A stretch of DNA of 47,235 nucleotides. Source: Caldifarciminota bacterium (lineage in GTDB: Bacteria; Hydrothermota; UBA3073). The notes beneath the pieces were generated by a model that made no database searches, was not told the DNA's origin, and worked only from the letters and a program-made list of their open reading frames with translations. Of the stretch, positions 32,676 to 40,966 are shown piece by piece; the stretch's first letter is position 1; each line of letters opens with the position of its first letter. The position numbers and the translations under genes are program-made. The stretch is from assembly GCA_030606335.1 (NCBI GenBank), contig JAUWGP010000021.1, positions 1-47,235 of the forward strand. The letters are read 5' to 3'.

Positions 32676-33692
32676 TTATTCCTTTAATACGCTTACAACA
32701 TTATCATCTATCTTGAATCGTACAGGAAGAAATTTCTTGATTACTTCCATATTGGTAATTGCATGACCTGTCAGTTTACTTATTTTTACTTTTCCTCCCA
32801 CAAGTGCAAGGAAGGGTAGAATCTGGTCTCCTGCATATCTATCTATCCCCTCAGTAGAATAGTCCTCAAGAAGAATCTGTGCTGCCTCTCTCCCTATATC
32901 CTCTGCCCGTTTCCTGATCTCTCCAGGCACACTACTTCCTATGGCACCATTCTCTTTTTCAATGTATATAAAGATGCCGCAACCGATACCTATGGTATCT
33001 ATATAGTTAATGCCAATTCGTGGTTCTGGTAAATCGGATTTTTCAATTATTGAAAGGGCACCTTCTACAAGTCTTGCTGCCACATCTCTTTTCTCTAACT
33101 GCCTGGATGCTACAGATATAATATGGATTTTTTCTAATCTTCCAAGGTCGAGAAGTTCAAAACCTGAGAATCTATTCGCTTTTTTTATAAACACCTCTAC
33201 CTTTGCGCCGCCCTTTGGATAAAATCCATGTCTTACTATATTAGTTCTTATATCCATTCCAATATGTCCTAACAGGCTTCCAAGGACGGTTTGCAGGTAA
33301 TTCACATAGGGAGCCCATTTTCCATAGGTTGCCCCGCCGTTTATTTTCACCTTCAGATCATTTTTGAATGCGGCGATAAGTAAGGGTTGTAAAACAAGCC
33401 CAATAGAGCCTGCAGTGCGAATGTTTATTTTGAGTTCTTTATTTCGAATATCTGTCGGATAGAACTCTATTTCCTCTGATTTTTTATATCCTCCCACAAT
33501 ATGTGCATTACATAAACAAGTTATTGCATTAAGTGCCTGTAGGTGCTGCTCACCAAGACCAGGTTTGGGACGATTTTTCCTTATATTGAAAATACGACAG
33601 GGCTTATTAAGTAGACAGGACAATCCAAGTGCTGTCCTTAAAATCTGTCCACCACCTTCTCCTAAGCATCCATCGATTTCAATCAATTTCAT
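32676..33692 (-). CDS. rtcA: RNA 3'-terminal phosphate cyclase
   Basis: 338 aa, normal length. RtcA converts RNA 3'-phosphate to a 2',3'-cyclic phosphate through a covalent AMP-histidine. Hallmarks: GCLGEGGGQILRTALGLS (9-26), PKPGLGEQHLQAL, the HGFYPKGGAKVEV signature (155-167) and TGHAITNMEVI with His310, matching the catalytic His309 of the E. coli enzyme. No RtcB or RtcR gene is adjacent. It has a promoter at 33744-33772. Confidence 0.94.
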   Translation of the reverse strand: MKLIEIDGCLGEGGGQILRTALGLSCLLNKPCRIFNIRKNRPKPGLGEQHLQALNAITCLCNAHIVGGYKKSEEIEFYPTDIRNKELKINIRTAGSIGLVLQPLLIAAFKNDLKVKINGGATYGKWAPYVNYLQTVLGSLLGHIGMDIRTNIVRHGFYPKGGAKVEVFIKKANRFSGFELLDLGRLEKIHIISVASRQLEKRDVAARLVEGALSIIEKSDLPEPRIGINYIDTIGIGCGIFIYIEKENGAIGSSVPGEIRKRAEDIGREAAQILLEDYSTEGIDRYAGDQILPFLALVGGKVKISKLTGHAITNMEVIKKFLPVRFKIDDNVVSVLKE

Positions 33693-33743
33693 TGTAAATT
33701 AACCTTTCCCCTTTTTCTTGTTCACTATAAAAAATAATTTTCC

Positions 33744-33772
33744 ATTTAAATCCTATTGTTAAAAATTGTCAA
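33744..33772 (-). promoter_or_regulatory. Probable sigma-70 promoter for rtcA
   Basis: TTGACA (33767-33772), a 17-bp spacer and the weaker TTAAAT (33744-33749) on the minus strand, about 50 bp upstream of the rtcA ATG. Confidence 0.65.
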
Positions 33773-33799
33773 GAAATAATTTAACAGTGATTGAAAGAG

Positions 33800-33815
33800 T
33801 CCGTCAGCTGACGGA
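33800..33815. repeat. Perfect 16-bp palindrome, copy 2 of the TCCGTCA repeat
   Basis: TCCGTCAGCTGACGGA is its own reverse complement. Copy 1 is at 30510-30527. Both are followed by a purine-rich agagataaa. Confidence 0.75.
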
Positions 33816-33874
33816 TTAAGAGATAAAGCCAATTAACAAAGTCCACCGTAGTGTAACGAAGGCGTACAATTTCT

Positions 33875-34038
33875 ATTAGACAACTCAGAGGTTCTTTCTG
33901 GAATAAAAAAGTAGCCTGTCCCCTTTTTCCATTTCGAATAAAAGGGAAGATAGAAAAATTGGCATATAGGACATTTAAAATATTCCCGCCATAAGATTTT
34001 GTAACATAAGGACTTGGAGAGAACTGACACCAATTTCA
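33875..34038. repeat. Dispersed repeat of about 160 bp, copy A
   Basis: Begins attagacaactcagag, contains the word gtagcctgtcccc (33911-33923) and ends gaactgacaccaatttca. Copy B at 38899-39058 is colinear, with scattered substitutions and a few small gaps. No terminal inverted repeats were recognised. Confidence 0.8.
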
Positions 34039-34142
34039 GTGACACTGTTGAAAGAACGGGACTTCCTTTGCCAAATTTATCCCAAATCTTTGATAACGAA
34101 ATTTCATATAAATACAAGTGCTAATGAAAAATCATAAAGTAA

Positions 34143-36422
34143 TTAGCTGGTTGATTTTAACTCTGCTAATCTTTTTTTGGCATCGATCAGTTCTGGCAGA
34201 TTTTTATCAGCGTCTTTCCAGATGTCGAGGAATTTCTCATACTGTTCGATTGCCTTTACTTTGAGACCCTTTTCTTCGTATAATTTAGCTAACCTATAAT
34301 GAAATTTTGGATGAATGAGATGACGTTCTTTGCTATTTGGTTCAAAGGTAATTAGTCGCTCATATTCTACAATGGCTTTGTCTAACTCCCCCTTCTGTTG
34401 ATATGCTCGTGCTAATACATCCCTAATGAAAGGTATATTGCAATCTATTATGTCAGGCCAGGACATAGAAGGTATTGGCAGAAGGATGATGTTTTCGCAC
34501 AGGGCGATCGCCTTTTCCGTAGAGTCTTGCACAAGCAACACCTCTCCATATAGCAAATCCTGTCGCAATCTTATGAGACTTTCGAAGTATTGACCTACCT
34601 CAGGTAAAAGAGACTTCATCTCAGCCAGTCTGAACTTTGCGGAATCAACTTGTCCTTCCTTCAAGTCCACTAATGCTTGATAGAAATCAGAGGAAGCTGC
34701 AAGAAACGGTATGAATGACGGGTGGATTTCCATTAGAGCATCGTAGGCGTCTCTGCCATACCTGCTGCTAAGTTCAAGCTGTCCCATGTCATAGTAAATC
34801 CATCCTTTCATCCACGCTACATCAGCTTTCAGTTCACTTACTGCGACTTCCGCAGACTTCACACTCCTGTCGAGTTCGGAAAGAGACTGATCTAACTTAC
34901 ACAACCAATAGTGATAGAAACCACTCCACCAATACCCTTTCCCTCTTATGCCTGGAGAAGGGGCCGTTTCAATGAATTGGTCGACCCACTTCATTGCCTC
35001 AGGGTAATCTTCCTTCAGAGCATAGACATAGGCGAGTTTCCAGGATGAGCCGAACCCAGGTTTGACCTCCAAGGCCTCCAAGTATTTTGCTATCGCCTCA
35101 TCAAGTTCTCCCATTCGAAAATAAAGATCGCCCATGGAATCGAATGGATTGGCATCTCCAGGAGAGATAGATGCATACTTCTGAAAATATTCGATTGCCT
35201 TCTCAAAATTCCCCAAATTAGCGTATAGGTAGGCAAGGTTATTAATGACATATCCGAAGCTTGGGTCAAGCTCCAATGCTTTGTTGTACTCTTGTATTGC
35301 TTCAGAGTACAACCTTCTACTATAGTAATACTCAGCCAAATCAGAGTGAACTCGTTTCTCTTTGGGATATTTCTTTGCGAGTTCCTTGAGGATACGGAAC
35401 TGTTCTTCTGAATTTTTCTGCGTGGCTGCCTCAATATAGAGCCTCTCTTTCTCCGTTGCCTTTTCCGAAAGAACCTTTGCTTTCTCGTATGCCTCTCTCC
35501 TCGCCTTAACATCAGCTAAGCCATAGTATGCCTGAGCAAGGTAGAGGTAGGCAGAAGCAAAAGTGGAATCGAGCTCAACTGCCTTCTCCAGAAATCGTCG
35601 GGCATCATCAAAATACCATTTTTCTAAATCCTCTCTTCCTCTCAGGAAATAGTTGTAGGCTTCTACTGACGTAGTCGTGACATCAGTAATCCGTAGTTTA
35701 GTTGGTCCTATTGTGCGTTCATATATGCTGACACTTTTGGAGATATCCCGGCTTAATTCATCAATCTGGATTTTTAAAATACTGGCAACTCCTTCACCTT
35801 TTGAACTGGTCGTCTTGAGAAGTTTCTTGGTAGTTACATCCAAAACCTTCACATCAGTAACAAACATATCACCGGCCTTAGTAAAACTGCCCAGGATAAT
35901 AACCTCTATACCTTCCATATAACACAATTCAAAACCTAAATTCTCATCTACTGATTTCACATCTTTTTTGCCCATAGCCTTGAGCAAATCATGCATCCTT
36001 TCCCAGGTCATGACACTGAGATACTTTGACTGCTCTAAGTTCGTTATAATGAGATTGGGGATCGCCTCGCAGAGGTAATCAAAACTACTTTCTCCAGTTC
36101 GATTCTTGAAGGTTATCACTGCTATGGGTTTTGGTTGTACTGGTGTTGTCTGTAATACTAAGGCTTTTATGAGAACAATGATGATGACTACAACTGCTAC
36201 TGCAAAAACTGGCATGAAAAATCTTCGTTTTCTCTTTTTCTTTTTTCTGCGGGGTTTCTTCGCAGCTTTTGCTGGCAAAGCTTTTTCAGCACCTTCAACA
36301 AAGGGGAATCTTTTTGATAATTTTATCTCTCCCTTTATAAAAGGCACAACAACCTGCAGAAACCCAAAAACAACTGTTGCAATTAAGGCAATAACTGTAA
36401 GTAAAAGAAATACGAGTTCCAT
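34143..36422 (-). CDS. Membrane-anchored TPR protein with FlgO/CsgG-like domain
   Basis: 759 aa. The first transmembrane helix is at about 3-26, a very basic segment (KKPRRKKKKRKRR) follows near 56-68, and a second helix is at about 69-92. Residues about 95-235 (AVITFKNRTGESSFDYLCEAIPNLIITNLEQS...) resemble the TolB/FlgO/CsgG-like domain that often precedes TPR arrays. From about 255 to the end there are roughly a dozen TPR units (for example SEAIQEYNKALELDPSFGYVINNLAYLY, DEAIAKYLEALEVKPGFG). No enzymatic domain was found; it is probably a scaffold. Promoter at 36460-36487. Confidence 0.8.
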   Translation of the reverse strand: MELVFLLLTVIALIATVVFGFLQVVVPFIKGEIKLSKRFPFVEGAEKALPAKAAKKPRRKKKKRKRRFFMPVFAVAVVVIIIVLIKALVLQTTPVQPKPIAVITFKNRTGESSFDYLCEAIPNLIITNLEQSKYLSVMTWERMHDLLKAMGKKDVKSVDENLGFELCYMEGIEVIILGSFTKAGDMFVTDVKVLDVTTKKLLKTTSSKGEGVASILKIQIDELSRDISKSVSIYERTIGPTKLRITDVTTTSVEAYNYFLRGREDLEKWYFDDARRFLEKAVELDSTFASAYLYLAQAYYGLADVKARREAYEKAKVLSEKATEKERLYIEAATQKNSEEQFRILKELAKKYPKEKRVHSDLAEYYYSRRLYSEAIQEYNKALELDPSFGYVINNLAYLYANLGNFEKAIEYFQKYASISPGDANPFDSMGDLYFRMGELDEAIAKYLEALEVKPGFGSSWKLAYVYALKEDYPEAMKWVDQFIETAPSPGIRGKGYWWSGFYHYWLCKLDQSLSELDRSVKSAEVAVSELKADVAWMKGWIYYDMGQLELSSRYGRDAYDALMEIHPSFIPFLAASSDFYQALVDLKEGQVDSAKFRLAEMKSLLPEVGQYFESLIRLRQDLLYGEVLLVQDSTEKAIALCENIILLPIPSMSWPDIIDCNIPFIRDVLARAYQQKGELDKAIVEYERLITFEPNSKERHLIHPKFHYRLAKLYEEKGLKVKAIEQYEKFLDIWKDADKNLPELIDAKKRLAELKSTS

Positions 36423-36459
36423 ATTTTTCTGTTTTAAAACAACCTTTTATGTAATTTAA

Positions 36460-36487
36460 AGTTTATCCACTTGCAAAGTTTTGTCAA
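36460..36487 (-). promoter_or_regulatory. Sigma-70 promoter for the TPR protein gene
   Basis: TTGACA (36482-36487), 16-bp spacer, TAAACT (36460-36465) on the minus strand. The predicted leader before the ATG at 36422 is about 30 nt. Confidence 0.65.
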
Positions 36488-36724
36488 TACTTACCTAACA
36501 ACATCGGTTTCTGTTCTCGTTTGGCGAAAAGCGATTCGTTTGGCGAAAGTCGTTATCGATCTGACGAAACCGGTTTGCGAAACCGTTTCGCCTTTCCGTC
36601 TCGTCTCGAGCTCATGTCGAGAGAGAAACCGCAACCAACATATGAATCCACTTTTTCATTTCCCTCAAACAGAGGGGTTAAAAAGAGCCAAAAAAAGGGG
36701 GGTGAATCTTACCCATAAAGAGTA

Positions 36725-36752
36725 TTGACAATATAGATATTCTGAATATAAT
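36725..36752 (+). promoter_or_regulatory. Sigma-70 promoter upstream of a short ORF
   Basis: TTGACA (36725-36730), 16-bp spacer, TATAAT (36747-36752). It is followed by AAGGAG (36765-36770) and a GTG at 36776, a complete set of expression signals. Confidence 0.7.
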
Positions 36753-36775
36753 ACGCAAGATTAAAAGGAGATACG

Positions 36776-36853
36776 GTGACGAATTTACATTTTAATTACA
36801 AAGATGTTTTTTGGGCCGGGAGACTCGGCTTTAGGAATTGGGGGTTAGGCTGA
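36776..36853 (+). CDS. 25-aa ORF, probable truncated gene start
   Basis: GTG start at 36776 with AAGGAG 5 nt upstream and a consensus promoter; TGA at 36851-36853. The peptide begins MTNLHFNYKDVFWAGRLGF. The complete signals suit a longer gene, so it may be the 5' stub of a deleted gene; no homologue could be named with confidence. A GC-rich hairpin (GCCGGG-AGA-CTCGGC) lies inside the ORF. Confidence 0.4.
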   Translation: MTNLHFNYKDVFWAGRLGFRNWGLG

Positions 36854-36928
36854 AAACTGAAAAATAGATAATTTGTTATTCAATACAACGCCACCTTTCC
36901 CACTTTCACTCCTATTCCATTTGTGATA

Positions 36929-36957
36929 ATTATAGCATTAAATGTGGGAAATGTCAA
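36929..36957 (-). promoter_or_regulatory. Perfect sigma-70 promoter with no gene downstream
   Basis: TTGACA (36952-36957), 17-bp spacer, TATAAT (36929-36934) on the minus strand. The next minus-strand gene starts about 500 bp away and has its own promoter. AGGAG and a GTG with only 7 codons follow. Confidence 0.75.
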
Positions 36958-36972
36958 GAAAAAATATCAGCG

Positions 36973-36992
36973 CCTGCCTGACGGTAGGCAGG
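36973..36992. repeat. REP-like hairpin
   Basis: CCTGCCT (36973-36979) and AGGCAGG (36986-36992) form a 7-bp GC-rich stem around a 6-nt loop. Confidence 0.6.
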
Positions 36993-37010
36993 GATTTATC
37001 GGATAATGTA

Positions 37011-37033
37011 AAAAGTAGCCTGTCCCCTTTTTC
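37011..37033. repeat. Short repeat word (gtagcctgtcccc), copy 3
   Basis: A-run, gtagcctgtcccc, then a T-run, as at 3455 and 33904. It lies about 110 bp beyond the stop of the minus-strand ORF6N gene. Confidence 0.75.
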
Positions 37034-37144
37034 TTTTTTTATAAACAATCTCATCAATCTTTATCTTCCGCCGCCAACCAAAACATAAAAAACCAGAAAC
37101 GTCCCTGTTTTCCCCACGTTTTCTCTCACACTTTTCCATTTTAC

Positions 37145-38053
37145 TTAAACATCTTTACTTTTTTTCCACCAGTTATTGAACGGCGGGAAATTCGTTGTCC
37201 TTTTTACCTCACTATATTGTCCCCTTGCAACAGTATCAGTTGATGGCATGTTATAACACAAGTTTTTTGAAATAATCCATCTATCATGAATGTCAGCATT
37301 CAATTTATTATCGGTTATCCCCCGTAATTCAAGCTTTACACCATTAGATATGAGTTCTTTCTTTAAATCTTTATACAAAGACATAAACTTCTCATCCACC
37401 TTTTCTGACGCCATCAGAATTCTAATGTTTTTTACTTTATTGGTGTTAAGTGACTCCGATAACCAATCTAACCCCGCTTTTGAAAAATATTTATCTATCC
37501 AATAAATATACTTTTCGCAAGAACTAATTACATCCCTAATTGCTTTTTTATTTGAAAATGGTTTTCTTGGGGATAGTAATTTGGCATCTGGTGGTCTATG
37601 GATAACTTCAAAAATGGTTTTTATTTTCTTATCATGTGAATGAACTTTATATTCCAATTGATTCAACTTGTTAAGTATTCCTTTATTTGTAGAAACTAAT
37701 TTTCTTATATTAACAAATACTCGCATTATACCAATATTTACCAGAATAGCTCTTTCGCTATTAAGAACAGTGGAGAGCATTGCAACTCCTTGTTCTGTGA
37801 AGACATAAGGTAAATAACAGCGACCACCCCAACTTGAGGTCGCAAAATGCGACCTCAAGATTTTAAATTCATCTTTTGTTAATTGAAACATAAAATCCTC
37901 TGGGAAACGTTTTATATTCCTTTTCACCTGTTCAATCAATCGTTTTGTCGGTACTCCATAAAGTTCTGCTAAAACCTTATCTAACATTACATTCAGACCT
38001 CTAATCAAAAATATCTTTTTCTCAATAATGTCCTGTTTGACAATATCTGTCAT
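37145..38053 (-). CDS. ORF6N-domain protein with PLD-like C-terminal region
   Basis: 302 aa. Residues about 8-120 form an ORF6N domain (IFLIRGLNVMLDKVLAELYGVPTKRLIEQVKRNIKRFPEDFMFQLTKDE...LPYVFTEQGVAMLSTVLNS), a DNA-binding module of phage and large-virus origin. The C-terminal part (about 170-302) contains IYWIDKYFSKAGLDWL and HDRWIISKN, which look like a phospholipase-D-type segment with a single visible H-x-R/K-like site. The PLD assignment is tentative. Such proteins are common in mobile or defence regions. Its neighbours are repeat-filled gaps. Confidence 0.75.
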   Translation of the reverse strand: MTDIVKQDIIEKKIFLIRGLNVMLDKVLAELYGVPTKRLIEQVKRNIKRFPEDFMFQLTKDEFKILRSHFATSSWGGRCYLPYVFTEQGVAMLSTVLNSERAILVNIGIMRVFVNIRKLVSTNKGILNKLNQLEYKVHSHDKKIKTIFEVIHRPPDAKLLSPRKPFSNKKAIRDVISSCEKYIYWIDKYFSKAGLDWLSESLNTNKVKNIRILMASEKVDEKFMSLYKDLKKELISNGVKLELRGITDNKLNADIHDRWIISKNLCYNMPSTDTVARGQYSEVKRTTNFPPFNNWWKKSKDV

Positions 38054-38360
38054 ATTTTTCCTTTTATCTTAAAACTATTTATCCTTTGCTCCAAACCGTT
38101 CTGTGATTTTAGGTATTGTGAAAAAATTAACCACAGAGAAGAGAATTGAGAATTATGAATTGAGAATTGGTGTTGTCAAAAAACTAACCAGAGAGCAGGC
38201 AGAGAGCCCAGAGTATTTTTGAATTTTTACCCCGTTGTAAATCTCTGATTTTCTTGCGGGGTTGATTTGTCATTTTGATATTTGATTTTTGATATTTAAT
38301 ATTACCCTGTGTCCTCTGTGGTTTCTTTCATATTCTTTCATACTTTTTTTCACAGTAGCA

Positions 38361-38402
38361 GTTCTACATTATGGAACAGCTGTTCTATATTATGGAACAG
38401 TG
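38361..38402. repeat. 21-bp direct repeat with LexA-box-like palindrome
   Basis: gttctacattatggaacag and gttctatattatggaacag are tandem with a 21-bp period. At the junction GAACAGCTGTTC (38374-38385) is a perfect 12-bp palindrome of the form GAAC-N4-GTTC, the Gram-positive-type LexA box. No SOS gene is adjacent, so operator function is doubtful. Confidence 0.55.
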
Positions 38403-38556
38403 CTTGTGTCGCCATATACACTTACATATTTTCCTTCTTCTACAATCTCATTAAGTTCTCTCTTCATCAATCCAACTTAATTTCACTAACATCTGCCACA
38501 TTAGAATATCAGAACCGTCCCCATTCCTCTCCTAATCGTTCACCCTTTATATTGTA

Positions 38557-38781
38557 TCATTTTATAATGTAATAAGTTGACCGTCCTGCTCCGGTTCTGA
38601 CAATAAGTTCCTTAGAAATTAAGTCTTGCAATTCTCGATGAGCAAAGGTTTTGTTGATTTCAAATATCTCACAATACGAAGTAGGGTCAATTAAATCATC
38701 ACCCTATAATGTTATCGTTCGCTTATCGTTCGGAAGGGTATAATATGTTTGTCTGCCAACCCCTTTTAAAATAAAGTCTCG
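38557..38781 (-). pseudogene. Remnant of a winged-helix regulator (AlbA_2/HATPase_c_4-type C-terminus)
   Basis: On the minus strand, one frame reads DFILKGVGRQTYYTLPNDKRTITL, a TAG (38704-38706), then DLIDPTSYCEIFEINKTFAHRELQDLISKELIVRTGAGRSTYYIIK and a stop at 38557. Both pieces end in the GxGRxTYYxL turn typical of the wHTH tail of Fic- or AlbA-type ATP-binding regulators. There is no start codon. The upstream edge coincides with the 45-bp repeat at 38780-38824. Confidence 0.65.
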
Positions 38782-38824
38782 TTATAACTCTTTATACAAT
38801 AAAAAATTATTGAGAACTGACACC
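38780..38824. repeat. 45-bp repeat, copy A
   Basis: Runs from cgttataactctttatac to gagaactgacacc. Copy B at 45267-45311 is identical at 41 of 45 positions. Both lie beside wHTH regulator remnants. Confidence 0.8.
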
Positions 38825-38898
38825 AAATTTTTCACCACCAGCTATTATTTCTCCCTCTTCTCTGCTCTCCCTGTCTCCGTCTCCCAGAAAATATCCCC

Positions 38899-39058
38899 AT
38901 TAGACAACTTAGAGACTCTTTCTGGAATAAAAAAGTAGCTTATCCCCTCTTTCTATTTCGAATAAAAGGGAAGATAGAAAAATCGGCATATAGGACATTT
39001 AATTCCCGCCATAGGATTAAGCAACATAAAGACTTGGAGAGAACTGACACCAATTTCA
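38899..39058. repeat. Dispersed repeat of about 160 bp, copy B
   Basis: Colinear with 33875-34038, including a diverged gtagcttatcccc and an intact gaactgacacc. It is the more decayed copy for the first word. Confidence 0.8.
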
Positions 39059-39178
39059 TAGATGATACCCTACAAACGCATGTATAATGTAAAGATTTGA
39101 CCCCACTTTGTCCTGACCCCACTTTGTCCTATAAACACTGGCACCTAAGGATCTAAGTTTTACACCTAACAATGTACA

Positions 39179-40966
39179 TCATTCGAGTTTCTTAACCGAA
39201 TTCAGCAAGTCATCCATTTTATCCCATTCAACACAATTTTCAGGAGGTAGAATATCGAAATCTACTAAAGAATCTAAAAGTTGTTCAATAACTTTAAAAA
39301 TAGTATCGCCCTGTTGCAGACTGACTAGAAAGTTGTACGGTTTGTCATATTTAATTTCTTCCCCAAGCAACGCTTTCTCAAAATTAGGGATGGAAGCCAA
39401 TAGCCGGACTCGGGTGTTCTTAGGTTTGTTGCTTATTTCACCAAGAATCTTTTCATTTATAGACCATGCAGGATTTATTTTATCATTACCTTTTTTTGTT
39501 TTGATTGTCGGCATGTCAGAATCATGGAGTACTGAGTAGTTTGCTGCAAAATGATTCAGTATTTTCACCAGAGCGACTATAGTCGCTTTCCCTCTTGCAC
39601 GTACTACATGAATATCCTTATATTTCTCAGGTTTAACTGATTTGATATAGTTAAACGCTGTATATTCCGTATCGCCCTCGACAACAACTGAACGGCCACC
39701 GAAGAAGAATTCCATAACATATGGATCGCACATGTTAAGCAACTTTAATCGCTTCTTATCATCGTCATCAAGTTCAGCACTGTCTGGCCTAAATACAGTC
39801 GTTCCCTGAATCTTTCCTTCAGGTGTTTTCTCAACACGTACGATAGTTGTGTTATCTTTGGAAACATCAATAAAGACTGGACAGTGTGTTGTAGTCATAA
39901 CCTGCCAATTTCCTGATTTCGGTAAATCATACAGTACGTTACAAGCTTCCCTAATCGCATTAGGATGTAAGCATATTTCAGGTTCATCGAGTAACAGTAC
40001 GTGAGGACGACCGATAGTATCTCCTGCTTTGCTTTTTTGTATATTTTCAGATATTATCTTTAACGCAGTCCAAAGGAGAGTTCTCCGCGCGCCGCTACCT
40101 TGTAATTCAATTTTACTTAAATACCCATCAGAGGGACCCATTAGCAGATCAGAGCCAGCTTTGAACAATACAATACTTTTATCCAAATCCTCTTCCGGCT
40201 TTGCATCAAAAAGAACTTTGTAGTCAGGAAATATTTCACTTATAGATTGAGATAATTCCTTTTCAATCTCTTCAATTTCTATTTTTGATTCGCTTATTAT
40301 TTTTTTCTGTAGATCTTTAACCATATCAAGAAGTTTGTTATAAGCTCCTACTTCATCGGTGGTAGCATCACTCTTCATAGCTTTCACTCTTTCTATTAGA
40401 ATTGTCATCAATATCTTCTTAATATGATCTGCCTGTACTTCTGGAGCATCAAAGGCATTGACTCTATGAGGCTCTGGACGTCGCGTCTTAGCGACATTCG
40501 GTGCCCCCCAAGGTACATGTTCACTCCAATCATTTTCTTCCGTATCCCAGCCTTGTCTTTTTGGACTTCCTGGTATTTTCCATATCCACCGTTCTCTTAC
40601 AAGCATTTCTCCCTCTGCTGTATTTCCAATCCATTTTTCACCGGGAGTTTTATCATAAACAATTGTGTGAAGCTCAATTACTGGGTATTTCTTATCATCC
40701 ATTTTCGAATTCGGAAAGTCTGAGATTAATAATTCTCCCGCTTTTGATCCATGAGACATAACTACCTCATATGCTTTTAAAATTGAGCTCTTGCCAACAT
40801 TATTAGGCCCCACTAATACAACAACATCATCCAAATCGATTTCTACAGGCTGGTCACCGATGCATCGAAAGTTACGGACAATCAACTTCTTTAATCTAGG
40901 TCGCGGTACATCGGGATCTGGAGAGATTAACTCCACCTCAGGTTCAGAAATTTTCTTCTTAGCCAT
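39179..40966 (-). CDS. OLD-family ATPase/TOPRIM nuclease
   Basis: 595 aa from the ATG at 40966, preceded by GAGAGGAG; an upstream start at 40990 lies before that site. The N-terminal ABC-type ATPase shows NFRCIGD, Walker A GPNNVGKS (about 53-60), signature QGSGARRTLL, Walker B VLLLDEPEICLHP (about 323-335) and a TTHCP switch histidine. The C-terminal TOPRIM domain begins SVVVEGDTEY with Glu near 430, and HDSDMP supplies the DxD acidic pair near 482-484. OLD nucleases act in phage exclusion; Gabija GajA is a relative, but no UvrD-like GajB is adjacent, so it appears solitary. Confidence 0.87.
   Translation of the reverse strand: MAKKKISEPEVELISPDPDVPRPRLKKLIVRNFRCIGDQPVEIDLDDVVVLVGPNNVGKSSILKAYEVVMSHGSKAGELLISDFPNSKMDDKKYPVIELHTIVYDKTPGEKWIGNTAEGEMLVRERWIWKIPGSPKRQGWDTEENDWSEHVPWGAPNVAKTRRPEPHRVNAFDAPEVQADHIKKILMTILIERVKAMKSDATTDEVGAYNKLLDMVKDLQKKIISESKIEIEEIEKELSQSISEIFPDYKVLFDAKPEEDLDKSIVLFKAGSDLLMGPSDGYLSKIELQGSGARRTLLWTALKIISENIQKSKAGDTIGRPHVLLLDEPEICLHPNAIREACNVLYDLPKSGNWQVMTTTHCPVFIDVSKDNTTIVRVEKTPEGKIQGTTVFRPDSAELDDDDKKRLKLLNMCDPYVMEFFFGGRSVVVEGDTEYTAFNYIKSVKPEKYKDIHVVRARGKATIVALVKILNHFAANYSVLHDSDMPTIKTKKGNDKINPAWSINEKILGEISNKPKNTRVRLLASIPNFEKALLGEEIKYDKPYNFLVSLQQGDTIFKVIEQLLDSLVDFDILPPENCVEWDKMDDLLNSVKKLE

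Larger units (their letters stand above)
33693..34142. other. Intergenic repeat region
   Basis: A 450-bp gap holding the rtcA promoter, the TCCGTCAGCTGACGGA palindrome (33800-33815) and one copy of a 160-bp repeat (33875-34038). A 94-codon minus-strand frame (33833-34117) runs through the repeat and shares only repeat-encoded residues with the copy at 38899, so it is not treated as a gene. Confidence 0.7.
36423..37144. other. Intergenic region with three promoters and little coding
   Basis: A 722-bp gap. It contains the TPR gene promoter (36460-36487), a plus-strand promoter followed by a 25-aa ORF (36725-36853), an outward minus-strand perfect promoter with no gene behind it (36929-36957), a CCTGCCT/AGGCAGG hairpin (36973-36992) and repeat-word copy 3 (37011-37033). 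The stretch 36500-36625 is GC-richer than its surroundings, with repeated tttggcgaaa words. Confidence 0.65.
38054..39178. other. Long repeat-filled intergenic region with gene remnants
   Basis: A 1.1-kb gap. Contents in order: low-complexity text with accacagag and gatatttga words (38100-38330); a 21-bp direct repeat with a GAAC-N4-GTTC palindrome (38360-38401); a minus-strand wHTH gene remnant (38557-38781); the 45-bp repeat (38780-38824); 160-bp repeat copy B (38899-39058); and gacccc words (39088-39120). Confidence 0.7.

Noticed and set aside
33833..34117. 94-codon minus-strand ORF
   Set aside because: It runs through the 160-bp repeat. Its only similarity is to the frame over the second repeat copy, and it has no ribosome site.
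36471..36728. Plus-strand ORFs of 65 and 85 codons in the GC-richer stretch
   Set aside because: They overlap each other in different frames, lack ribosome sites and have no recognisable domains. The stretch looks like low-complexity tttggcgaaa text.
38940..39122. 60-codon minus-strand ORF
   Set aside because: Same reason: it is the translation of repeat copy B and the gacccc words.
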